From: Pseudozyma flocculosa PF-1
Lineage: Eukaryota > Basidiomycota > Ustilaginomycetes > Ustilaginales > Ustilaginaceae
Reading direction: 5' to 3'
Assembly (NCBI RefSeq): GCF_000417875.1
Contig: NW_006920883.1
Coordinates: 133,840 to 197,839 of the forward strand
Length of the DNA: 64,000 nt
Shown here in pieces: positions 11,322-19,889 of the stretch. How positions within the stretch are numbered: the stretch's first letter is position 1; the number at the start of each line of letters is the position of its first letter. The translations under genes and the position numbers were made by a program. The notes beneath the pieces are model-generated. The model was not told the origin of the DNA. It searched no databases and saw only the letters and a program-made list of their open reading frames with translations.

Positions 11322-13871
11322 TCAGGTGGCAGCATGCGACACCTGAATGTGCGGGATCCCGGACTCTCTCGCCGTGCCGCCCAGTCCTGCAGAGGCGAGG
11401 CTGCCATCGCCGTGCTTGTCGTCGAGATCCAGGTCGAGCGCAAGCGACTCGGCGGCGAGCTGCGAGGCCGTGGGCGTCTGCCGCACGCTGAAGCGCTGCC
11501 GAAGCCTCGACGAGCGCGGCAGGTTCTGCGCGTGCGCGATCCCCTCGGTCTCGACGGGCGACTGCACCTCTTCGCCCGCCTCTTCGGTCGCCCTGGCGCC
11601 GCTCCGTTGGCCGATCTGGTAAAAGCCCGGCGATGACGAGCCGTGTGGTTGCCGCCGCACACCGGCCGCATCGATCTCGTCGTTCCCGTCCTCGTCCGAT
11701 TCGTCGCTGGCCCGGCTTGCTGATCCTCTGCGCAAGAGTTGGCGTCGCTCTCCTCTGGGCAGGTTGAGCCCGATCGCAGAGCTGTTGCCGTTCGACGAGC
11801 CCGCTCTGCGTCCCGACACCGCAGCTGAGCGGCTACTGCCTCTCTTCCTCTCTCGCTCCCTTTCCCGCTCGAGGTCGGCGGCGTGCAGAATGGGCCGGAC
11901 CACCGTCTTCCAATTGCCCTCCCACGTCGACGTCCTGCTCCTCTGCACCCTTGGCCAGCCTGCGAAGCCATCAGGGCCGAGGCCGGGGCTATGAAGCAGC
12001 GTGAACGAAGAGTTCGGGCTTGGTGGAACCGCATTGTGCTGGAGCCATGCGCTGGAGCCGCCGCTGCTGACCCTGGGACTGGCGTTGGCCGAGTTGCTCC
12101 TCGTCGTCGTCGGTGGCTCGAAAGGATTCTGCATTCCCTCGCCCATCAACAGCCAGTTGGACGACGGGTGGAGCGCCAGCAGGCTCTCGAGCTGCCTCGC
12201 GAGGCCCTCGGCGTCGCGGAAGACGAGGCCATTGTGGCCGTCGTGGATCAGCTCGTCGAGGCAGTTGAAGTCGAGGGCGCAGACGGGAAGGCCGCATCCG
12301 AGCATGTCGACCACCTTCATCGGCAGGTCAATCCCGGACGAGCTCGAGTGCAGGCTGATGCCCACGTCGGCCGAGCCGAGCAGCTTGGGGTAGTCTTCCG
12401 ACTCGAGCCACGCGGTGCGGATGCGCACCCATTCCCACTGCTCCTCGGTCTCGAGGCGCCGGATCTCGGCCTCGTAGCTCGCCTTGAGCTCGCCCTTGCC
12501 CGTCACCACGATGACCATCTTGGGCAGCGAAGCGGCGGGCTCGTTGGGCAGCGTGGCCGACCTGAGTGTGCCGAAGCTCGGCCTGCGCCGCTCCTTGCTT
12601 GTCCGCGTCGCATCGACGTCGAGCGAGAGGTCCTGGGAGTGCTGCTCGGAGGCAGGCGACGAGAGCGAGCTGAACGAGTCGACCAGCGGCGTGCGAGAGT
12701 GCTCCCGCGTCGGACTGCTGTAGATCTGGTCGCCGACGAGGGTCGAGTAGCGACGCTGTGGCGTTCGGCTGCTGTTGGAATCGGCGATGGCAGCGACTTG
12801 CCTCGCCCTGCGCTCGTAGATGCGAGCGGCGTGCAAGAGGAGCGTGAAATCCTCGTCGGCCGTCCAGCTGGTGCTGCTGACGACGAGGGCAGGCCGATCC
12901 TCGCGCAGGTACGCTTGCGGCCGCCCATCGCTGCTGCCACGGTCCAAGGTTCCTGGTGCGGGCGAGTCTGGCCTCAGCGCATCCGAAGAGCCGTACGACC
13001 GGTACTCGTACGAAGCCCTTTCCTTTTCCGTGAGCAGGCGGGTAAAGGGCGTCGACTCCGGCAGCGAGTAGCTCGGATAGAATCCTTCGAGCGAGGGCCG
13101 GATCTGCGGGGCGAGGCGGGACATGAGCTCGTGGACCTCCTGGGTCGAAGTTCGCCGAAAGTGCGACGGAGGACGGTCGTGAAGGACGGCCTTGTTGCCC
13201 TTTAGCCCCCAGTGCCGGTCGAGATGCTTCATCATGGCATTCGTGACGAAGAGGTGGGCAAAGGCGTTGCGGCCGGTGATCCTTTCGAGCCATTCTGCAA
13301 GCCGTACGAGCGGGCTCTTTTCGCCCATTCGCAGGGCGAGGATGGTATATCCGAGGTTGTGCCAGTCGATGATGACCCTGCTGCCGAGGAGGGCGCATAC
13401 GAGGCGGACGATGAAGAGGGTTGGCAGCGCCGGTGGCGTCTGTACGAGGACGATTTCCGGTGGCGGCTGCACGCTCGCTGCGAGTTCCCAGAACAGGGAC
13501 ACGCTCTGGAAGAGGACCTTGATGGGTGCTACGAGTGCGAATGCGAAGCGAGGCAGGCGGGTGATGAAGGCGGGCGGGGTGCGGAGGTGGTGGTGCTTGA
13601 TCGACGGTCGGCGAAGCGGGGGCGGCGGTACGGTTCCCTTGTAGCCGACGACGGCGACCTTCCAGCCTTCATTTGCGAGGCTCTCTACGTGGAAGCACAT
13701 GCGCGGGCTGCGTCCGATGTCGCCAAGAACCACGACGGCGGCCGACCTGCCCAGGCTCGCCTTGGACGTCGTCGAGGGGGCGCGGTAGAGGGCGACGTAG
13801 AGCACGAGGAACAGCAGTCCGATCAGCACGATCAGAGTGGCGCAAAACGCCAGCAGAACAAGAACCAGCAT
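11322..13871 (-). CDS. ALG1: ALG1 chitobiosyldiphosphodolichol beta-mannosyltransferase
   Basis: The single exon encodes about 849 residues. ALG1 (GT33) adds the first, beta-1,4-linked mannose to GlcNAc2-PP-dolichol on the cytosolic face of the ER in N-glycan assembly. An N-terminal membrane anchor (MLVLVLLAFCATLIVLIGLL) is followed by VVVLGDIGRSPRM, a VQTPPALPTL segment and IDWHNLGYTILALRMG. The C-terminal GT-B half at about residues 449-565 has VVTGKGELK, SADVGISLHSSSSGIDLPMK and DMLGCGLPVCALDFNCLDEL. The protein is nearly twice the usual 450 residues. A Ser-rich insert separates the two halves, and a tail of about 280 disordered residues follows the catalytic domain. The frame is open 16 codons further upstream but lacks an ATG there, so 13871 is the start. 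It is divergent from prefoldin 4. Confidence 0.93.
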   Translation of the reverse strand: MLVLVLLAFCATLIVLIGLLFLVLYVALYRAPSTTSKASLGRSAAVVVLGDIGRSPRMCFHVESLANEGWKVAVVGYKGTVPPPPLRRPSIKHHHLRTPPAFITRLPRFAFALVAPIKVLFQSVSLFWELAASVQPPPEIVLVQTPPALPTLFIVRLVCALLGSRVIIDWHNLGYTILALRMGEKSPLVRLAEWLERITGRNAFAHLFVTNAMMKHLDRHWGLKGNKAVLHDRPPSHFRRTSTQEVHELMSRLAPQIRPSLEGFYPSYSLPESTPFTRLLTEKERASYEYRSYGSSDALRPDSPAPGTLDRGSSDGRPQAYLREDRPALVVSSTSWTADEDFTLLLHAARIYERRARQVAAIADSNSSRTPQRRYSTLVGDQIYSSPTREHSRTPLVDSFSSLSSPASEQHSQDLSLDVDATRTSKERRRPSFGTLRSATLPNEPAASLPKMVIVVTGKGELKASYEAEIRRLETEEQWEWVRIRTAWLESEDYPKLLGSADVGISLHSSSSGIDLPMKVVDMLGCGLPVCALDFNCLDELIHDGHNGLVFRDAEGLARQLESLLALHPSSNWLLMGEGMQNPFEPPTTTRSNSANASPRVSSGGSSAWLQHNAVPPSPNSSFTLLHSPGLGPDGFAGWPRVQRSRTSTWEGNWKTVVRPILHAADLERERERERKRGSSRSAAVSGRRAGSSNGNSSAIGLNLPRGERRQLLRRGSASRASDESDEDGNDEIDAAGVRRQPHGSSSPGFYQIGQRSGARATEEAGEEVQSPVETEGIAHAQNLPRSSRLRQRFSVRQTPTASQLAAESLALDLDLDDKHGDGSLASAGLGGTARESGIPHIQVSHAAT

Positions 13872-14424
13872 CGCAGCTTCGGCGTGACCCGACGTCGGGG
13901 CGGAAGCGCCGAAGAGCAAGGGGGTCTAGAAGGGCGGCCAGGCGGGCGACAAGGCCGGAGCAGGGCCCGAAGAGACGAAGGCGAGGGCGGACCAGCCGAC
14001 CAGCGAAGACGGCAATGGCAAGCGAAGCGGTGCCTGGCCCGACGAAGAAGCGCGGAAGGTCGGGACGGGCCGAAGGCAGGTGTTGCAGCGTAGGCGAATA
14101 GGGCAGCAGTACTGAGGGTCGAGGTGGTGGTCAAGCAGCCAAGGACGTGGCGAGAGCAGACCAGAGGAGGCCCAAGCGAGGGGCCTCGCTGGGGCCCGTC
14201 CGCCTGGCTCGCAGCCTCCGCGTCCCGAGCTCTGCTTTCTTCTGGCGTCTGGCAAAGGGCCCAGGGCACTGACCACCATCGACCCTCGTTCTTCCTGCTT
14301 TCTGGAGCCTGTCACCACCACCACCACCACCATCACCGCCGCACACTACCGCTCGATTGAGGCAACACCCGCACGCGTCCTTTTGGAATATCCGACTACA
14401 CACCTACAGAACCTGGCCGTCAGG
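13872..14424. other. Divergent promoter between ALG1 and prefoldin 4
   Basis: These 553 nt separate two divergent starts. A CACCAC-type run near 14309-14335 is the only simple repeat. No independent gene is supported. Confidence 0.6.
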
Positions 14425-15025
14425 ATGCGAATGGTGAGCCAGTCTTCCGCGCCCGACAGTGCTACAGGGACCGCGTGTGAGACCGTGACTGACGCAGGCC
14501 TGCCGCGCTTGCCCCCTGCCTGCAACCCTCCCCTGGCCAAACAGCTCAATGAACAAGATCAGAACGACGTGGAGGTGTCGTGGGAGGATCAGCAGTCCAT
14601 CAATGCCTTTTCTCGGCTCAACTCGACCTACTCTGACGTCGAGGAGGACCTGCGGGTGAAGCGCGAGGAAAAGGAGGCACTCGACGACCTCGCCATGGAG
14701 CTCGAGCTGGCAGACGAGGACGACGAGGTGCTCTACAAGATCGCGGACTCGTTCGTCTCTATACCCCACGCTGCTGCCATGGAGCGCCTCGAAAGGGACC
14801 AGGCAGAGGCCGATGAGCAGATCGACGCACTCAAGGCCAAGCTCGACGAGTACGACGAGGGGATGAAACAGCTCAAGGTCAAGCTGTATGCCAAGTTCGG
14901 AGAGAACATCAGTGCGTACTCGTCTTGTCGACTCCGGGTGTCTGATTGCATGGCATCAACCAAAGCGAATACTGACTCCACGCCTCATCCCTGCTCCCTT
15001 CGTCACAGACCTTGAGCGGGACTGA
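14425..15025 (+). CDS. GIM3: Prefoldin subunit 4
   Basis: Three exons (14425-14433, 14545-14911, 15009-15025) give 130 residues. Prefoldin is a hexameric cytosolic co-chaperone that passes unfolded actin and tubulin to the CCT chaperonin; subunit 4 is of the beta type. The protein begins MRMLNEQDQN, then has the family signature VEVSWEDQQSINAFSRLN. Two coiled-coil helices flank a beta hairpin (ELADEDDEVLYKIADSFVSI). It ends KLYAKFGENINLERD. The first exon is only ATGCGAATG; its intron (14434-14544) joins it in frame. The last intron (14912-15008) restores the conserved FGENINLE ending, which the unspliced frame lacks. The start MRML matches fungal orthologues as recalled. Confidence 0.93.
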
Positions 15026-15214
15026 ATCAGGGGCCGCCGCCACCAGGCCAGCACAACAGCCGCATGTACTTCTAGGGAAAGAGCGAGCACGATTGACCAT
15101 CGCAATCGAGAGGCCTCAGCCAAGCGACGCATCTGAGCGACTCGGCGTATCTGCAGCGACGACACATGGACCAAGCGTTCATTCGACAGCGACCAGCGCC
15201 TTCCCGCGGACCGA

Positions 15215-16234
15215 TCACCTCTCCCCGTCCCGCCACTCTTCCACGCTGAGCTTCTCCTCGCCCGCCTTCTTGCGGACGGTATATCGCGTGAGGTCGTACA
15301 CGTCATACGCATCCCTGGCCAGTCTAGCCGCCTTGCCGTGCAGCTCGAGTCTGCTCGCCCGTATCGCATCGCGGCGATTGGTCCATATGCACGTGGCGAG
15401 GTTCTCGCCCGTCTTGGGATCGGGGGCACCGTACCAGTACATGAGCAGTCCTCCGCTCCGAACCGCCTCCTCGTGTGCCAACCGGTCGGCCTCGTAGAAC
15501 GACGTCGATTCCGAGCCGGCTCGACGGACGGAGCGGAACACGACGCCGTACCACTCCCCCGAGATGGAGAGTGGCAGGGCGGGGAGCAGTTGCCAGTTGA
15601 AGACGCGTCGGATCGTCGTGATCGCTGCGTCTGAGGCGGTAAAGGCGGGGCAGTGCGAGATGTCCAGTCCATCAAACGAGGGCGAGATCGGGTGAGGTGG
15701 CAACAGAGAGGCGTCGGTGGCGCTCCGCCGCTTTTTGGTGACCGCTTCGTCGATGTACCCCGAGGCGTAGTCGGCGGTGAGAGGTCGAAAGTGGTGCAAC
15801 GACTGCCACAGCGCCAGGCTGGCTTCGTCGATTTGGGGCAGGTGAGAGCGAGTGTAGGGGACGGTCCGGCCTTGGAGGTAGTCAAGCGCCGAGTCTGTGC
15901 CCGAGAAGTCCTCTGTCTCCTCCTCGACCTGCTCGATATCATCGCGGGCCGCCAAGTCGCGCGGCAACCTTGAAAGGATGGGCAGCAAAGCACCGAAGCT
16001 GCCGTTCCTCGGCACTTCGTCAAAGATGCATTCTTCGCTCCGTGTGGCGCTGGACTTGGACGGCACGGTCCGCTTCGTTGCTGCGAGGCCCGTGGGCGAG
16101 TTCGGCGGAAGTGCGAGCGCGTGCGGGTCAATGGCAAAGTGTGACTTGCCCAGGCTTCCTCGTAAGCGATGGTGGACTTTGCGATCTGCTTCGGGATGCT
16201 GCCTGGACGAGCTGGGGAGCGCGTGCTGGCTCAT
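15215..16234 (-). CDS. UPF0643 family protein
   Basis: The gene encodes 339 residues. The C-terminal half matches the fungal UPF0643 family as recalled, with LSISGEWYGVVFRSVRR, YEADRLAHEEAVRSGGLLMY, a WYGAPDPKTGENLATCIW block and SRLELHGKAARLARDAYD followed by DLTRYTVRK. The N-terminal 200 residues are less conserved and begin MSQHALPSSSRQ. No signal peptide or membrane segment is visible. The biochemical function of the family is not known. The start codon overlaps the stop of an upstream frame: ATGA is shared, with the small frame at 16231-16407 ending where this one begins. The gene is convergent with prefoldin 4, 189 nt away. Confidence 0.75.
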   Translation of the reverse strand: MSQHALPSSSRQHPEADRKVHHRLRGSLGKSHFAIDPHALALPPNSPTGLAATKRTVPSKSSATRSEECIFDEVPRNGSFGALLPILSRLPRDLAARDDIEQVEEETEDFSGTDSALDYLQGRTVPYTRSHLPQIDEASLALWQSLHHFRPLTADYASGYIDEAVTKKRRSATDASLLPPHPISPSFDGLDISHCPAFTASDAAITTIRRVFNWQLLPALPLSISGEWYGVVFRSVRRAGSESTSFYEADRLAHEEAVRSGGLLMYWYGAPDPKTGENLATCIWTNRRDAIRASRLELHGKAARLARDAYDVYDLTRYTVRKKAGEEKLSVEEWRDGER

Positions 16235-16407
16235 CGTTTCGTTGCAGGTCGGAGGGATCTGTGACTGCCGAAGTCAGGGAAGCTCAAGGAGGCTGCGAGG
16301 GAGTCAAGGTCGCTTGCTGTCGATGTCGATGATTGTTCTGGGGGCAGAGAAGAAGGCTCAAGGTCAAGGGAGATTTTCGACCAGGTCCCACCTCGCCTTT
16401 TAAACAT
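16231..16407 (-). other. Upstream small ORF overlapping the UPF0643 start (ATGA)
   Basis: A 58-codon frame starts with ATG at 16407 (MFKRRGGTWSKISLDLEPSS) and stops with TGA at 16233-16231. That stop overlaps the ATG of the UPF0643 gene by two bases. Its composition is less extreme than the nearby shadow frames, and the frame stays open further upstream without an ATG. It could be a regulatory uORF, an unspliced first exon of the UPF0643 gene, or chance. No homologue is recognised. Confidence 0.3.
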
Positions 16408-17268
16408 CTGCTCGCGAGTCACGGTGGGTTCAAGATATGTGAGAGGAGCAGATGGCGCCTCAAAGACAATGTCGACGCCCTCGGCATTGCTTGTGACATG
16501 CTCACGACTGACCCTGACCGACTGTATCACGAGCGCGCGTCGACTCGACGAACGCAGTCCTTGGCCGGCTGTGCGTGTCGACTGGTGGACGATGACAGCG
16601 CAAAGGCGTGCCTCCCGCCAATGCTCCTCGAAGGGCGCGTTTGAGAAGATGAGGCGGATGTTGCGTTAAGATAAAGTCGACGGAAGGCTCTCAGCGGGCT
16701 TGGTATGCCACCACGAGCCCGGCGAGGTGTCGCCATCAGGACAATCCTTTGCTCGCTCCGCGCGTATGGCAGGCGTGGTTTGACGTGCTCTTGCGTGCTC
16801 AGCCCACCCACCGCCTTCGTTGTCTCAGCCCCGAGAACAACAGGCCGACGTTCGGCAGGACCGACATCGTGAGCAGCCGACACGGCTTCCGGACCGTCCG
16901 AAGAGATCGGGTCGCATCCGAGTCGACCCTCGATACGGGCGGCCGAGAAGGGGGCCGACGCTGTGATGCTGATGTCCAGGCTGTCGAGGAGATAGAGGGG
17001 GGCGGAAGCTGATCCGAAGCAGCCCTGAAAGCCCACGTGGGGCCGCGCTTCCCGCTGCGGCCTGCCCGCCGGTTCAAATCAACCCCGCCTGCTTCGGATG
17101 GCCCGTTCGCACCTGCCCGCCCCTTTGCCAAGGGTCCAGGGGGTGCGCCGGTGCGAGACTGTCATGGAGGTGTGCCACCGCCAACCACCATCGCGACTCA
17201 ACCCAGCCACTGCTGCCCTCGCACTCTCACTCCACCACCGCATCGAAAGCCTATCGCCGCTTGGAATC
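16408..17268. other. Intergenic region between UPF0643 and DUF1772 genes
   Basis: About 860 nt lie between the upstream frame and the start of the plus-strand DUF1772 gene. A minus-strand frame at 16527-16735 (MATPRRARGGIPSPLRAF) has a basic, presequence-like beginning but cannot be joined to anything with good splice sites. No gene is called. Confidence 0.5.
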
Positions 17269-17964
17269 ATGACGTTCGCCACCGTCGTAGGGCTGGGTCT
17301 CGGCATGTCGGGCATCTCTGTCGGTGAGCGCCCCTACCTGTCCCCTTCCCTCGACCAAGTCTCACGCGGACGACTGACGCCATCTCGCTGCTCTGCCCTT
17401 TTCTGACGCAGGTCTGATGCTGAGCTACCCCCTGATCTACAACCAGACCTTCCTTCGCAGCGACACAGTCTCTGCGCTCAGCAAGCATCACCGCCTCGAC
17501 GTGTGGTCGCGCGGCTACGAGGGCGGCAAGGCCGCAAACGCCCCCGCCACCGCCCTCACCGCCCTCGCCTTCTTCTCCACCTGGGCCTACCGTGGCAGGT
17601 ACGTCGTCGCCAACCGCAAGATCAACCTGTACGTCGTCGCCGGCGTCTTTAGCGCGCTCGTCGTGCCGTTCACCGTGAGTCGGAACTCAGGGATGCGTTC
17701 GCCGAGCAGACGATCATGTCGCGCCGGGATCTGACGTTGCATCGTGCGACGTGGTGTCTTTGATGCTTCACTTAGGTTCTGGCCATCAAGCCGGTCAATG
17801 ATCGTCTTTACGCCCACCTGGCCAATGCCAAATCCACCGCGAGCGCCGCCGACGACGACGAGGTCGAGGCCCTCTTTGCCAAGTGGACCAGGCTGCACAA
17901 CGTCAGGGTCGCCCTCTCCCTCGTCAGCATGGCCGTCGGCTTCTATGCCACCTTTGGCTTCTAG
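17269..17964 (+). CDS. DUF1772 family membrane protein
   Basis: Three exons (17269-17323, 17412-17674, 17776-17964) give 168 residues. The protein is a small four-helix membrane protein. Hydrophobic segments are visible at the N-terminus (TVVGLGLGMSGISVGLML), in the middle (TALTALAFFSTWAY and INLYVVAGVFSALVVPFTVL) and at the C-terminus (LSLVSMAVGFYATFGF). The last motif, preceded by WTRLHNVRVAL, is typical of DUF1772, a fungal family that includes anthrone-oxygenase-like proteins. No biosynthetic cluster surrounds it, so a secondary-metabolism role is not supported. The introns are 17324-17411 (GTGAGC..CAG) and 17675-17775 (GTGAGT..TAG). It is convergent with the GH28 gene. Confidence 0.85.
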
Positions 17965-18255
17965 CACCGTCGCAGTCGTGTATCGAATCTCGGCTCGGGG
18001 GCAAAGTGACACGGAATGGTAATGGATTCGCGGGCTCAGGACATGTCTCCCGTGCATAAGGTATGGCTCGAGCGGCCAGTCAAGCGTCTCCTGCGATCCA
18101 GGATAACAGTAAAGAGAGGGAAAGTGACGTCGCGATCCGAAGAAGTCCGAGCTGGGAAGAGGTCCTTCAACCGTCAAGACAGGGAACCAGACACGCGAAG
18201 TGGACACAGCTGTCGCTGCCATTGGGCGTGCCTCCGCCGCCCATCCGCCCACCGC

Positions 18256-19623
18256 TCAAGCGCGGAAGCTCCTCTTGTTGCTGCCGCCGCCGCAGCTCTT
18301 GAGCTGGGCCAGGCCGGAGCCGCAGGCGTTGAGGATCTTGATTTCGGGCTTGCGGTTGCCCTCCTTGCCGAGGACGACGTCCTCAAACACCATGTTCTTC
18401 ATGGGCGCGGCGGGCGATCCGTTGAGGAAAATCGTGGGGCGGGTGGTGGCGTCGCCGGTGCCTCTCCAGTGCCTAAAGGTAAAGTCCTGGATGATGAGCT
18501 TGCTCGGACCGACGCCCGACTCGGGCGTGTCCATGGATCCGCCGCCCCAGAACGGGTCGATGGCGATGGGCTTGGCGACGTTCTTGAGCGTGACGTTTTC
18601 CATGGTAAAGTTGCGGATGACGCCCGTGGCGCTCGGGTAGCTCTTGGTGTACTGGCCCGCCGTGGCGTCGATGAGGTGGATGTCGGAGGCGTAGATGTTG
18701 GAGATGTCGAAGACGCCGTTCTTGCCCGCGGTGCCGATGCCGATGCCGTAGCCGTGGCGGATGGTGACGTTGCGCACCTCGACGTTGTGGGCGGGCGACT
18801 TCATGACGACCGAGTCGTCGCCGTTGGTGATGTCCAGGTTCCAGATCTTGCAGTTGGTGCACGACACGTCGACGGCGTCGGTGCTGCCCTTGTACGGAGG
18901 GGGCGAAGAGAAGACCATGTCGTGCACCTTCATGCCCGTGCACTGCGACAGGCCCAGGAAGAACATGGGCGAGTCGTCGAGGTGGACGCCCGTCGCCTCG
19001 CTGTCCGCGCACTTGAAGAAGTTGATGAGGCGCGGCCGGTTGTTGTTGAGGCCGTTTGCGCGCCAGTTGACGCCGCCGCCGATAAACTTGCCCCTGCCCT
19101 TCAGGAGCATGCGCTGCGAGTAGCCAAAAGTGACCATGGCGCCGCCGCCGATGCTCTCGTCGTGGGGCAGCGTCACCTGGCCGTCCCACTGGAAGGTGTA
19201 GTCGGTGCCCTTGTCGAGGCGCACGTGGCTGCTGAGCACCCAGTTGCCCTGCGGGATCAGCAGCACCTTGTTGGCGCTGCCGCCGGCCATGACGCACTGC
19301 TGGAACGCCTTGGTGATGGCGGGGCCGATGTCGGCGCTGCCCTTGGCACCGTAGTCGACGATGTTGCACACCTTGCCGCCGACGGCGGCCTTGACCGCGG
19401 GGGCAGCGTTGGCCGCCGGTGCGGCCTTGACGGCCTGGGCAGCCGGAGCGGCTGAAGCAGCCTTGACGTTGTTGCTGGCCAGCGAGCCGGCGGCGGGGCG
19501 GGCGCCAGCGCCGGAAGCGGCCGTGTCCCTGCAGTGCACCGTCTTGACGTGGCTGTCGGCGAGGGCCGGGAGGATGGTGCAGAGGAGCACGACCACCGCG
19601 CTGAATTGGAACGAGAGCTTCAT
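18256..19623 (-). CDS. Secreted glycoside hydrolase family 28 protein (rhamnogalacturonase-like)
   Basis: The gene encodes 455 residues. A signal peptide (MKLSFQFSAVVVLLCTILPA) is followed by an Ala-rich linker, then a parallel beta-helix starting VCNIVDYGAKGSADIGPAI. GH28 enzymes hydrolyse galacturonide bonds in pectin with three Asp residues. Here GSTDAVDV (about residues 246-252) stands for the usual NTD motif, and NGDDSVVMKSP (about 265-275) keeps the Asp pair. The usual GHG is GYG (in RHGYGIGIG), and RIK is replaced by YTKS. The last feature and the PIAIDPFW segment resemble rhamnogalacturonan hydrolases more than polygalacturonases. Pectin-related activity is inferred; the substrate is not determined. 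Cell-wall enzymes of this kind are usually secreted for plant polysaccharide breakdown. A TATA box lies about 90 nt upstream. Confidence 0.88.
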   Translation of the reverse strand: MKLSFQFSAVVVLLCTILPALADSHVKTVHCRDTAASGAGARPAAGSLASNNVKAASAAPAAQAVKAAPAANAAPAVKAAVGGKVCNIVDYGAKGSADIGPAITKAFQQCVMAGGSANKVLLIPQGNWVLSSHVRLDKGTDYTFQWDGQVTLPHDESIGGGAMVTFGYSQRMLLKGRGKFIGGGVNWRANGLNNNRPRLINFFKCADSEATGVHLDDSPMFFLGLSQCTGMKVHDMVFSSPPPYKGSTDAVDVSCTNCKIWNLDITNGDDSVVMKSPAHNVEVRNVTIRHGYGIGIGTAGKNGVFDISNIYASDIHLIDATAGQYTKSYPSATGVIRNFTMENVTLKNVAKPIAIDPFWGGGSMDTPESGVGPSKLIIQDFTFRHWRGTGDATTRPTIFLNGSPAAPMKNMVFEDVVLGKEGNRKPEIKILNACGSGLAQLKSCGGGSNKRSFRA

Positions 19624-19713
19624 CCTGGAAGACCGGTGGAGGGAGGGGAGGGTGGAAGGTGAGTGAGGAGATAGGTGATGGGGACGAGATCAAGACGATG
19701 GCCTCAGCGGTCA

Positions 19714-19720
19714 CTTTATA
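19714..19720 (-). promoter_or_regulatory. TATA box of the GH28 gene
   Basis: The minus strand reads GTATAAAG about 92 nt before the GH28 start codon, a distance usual for fungal core promoters. This is an inference from motif and position. Confidence 0.5.
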
Positions 19721-19827
19721 CCCTCTGGACGGTCGAGGGGCTGGATGGAGATAGGGGGCGAGCAGAGCGGTCGATCCTCGATCGACGTCGGGCATGGCCA
19801 GCCGCTGCAATGCTTGTCCAGCACCGT

Positions 19828-19887
<60 letters not shown>
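19828..19887 (+). repeat. (CAG)20 trinucleotide repeat
   Basis: Twenty uninterrupted CAG units are followed by a few CGG units. On the GH28 coding strand this is (CTG)20, about 110 bp upstream of its TATA box. No plausible gene reads through it: all three plus-strand frames are open, giving poly-Gln, poly-Ser or poly-Ala with random flanks. Confidence 0.9.
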
Positions 19888-19889
<2 letters not shown>

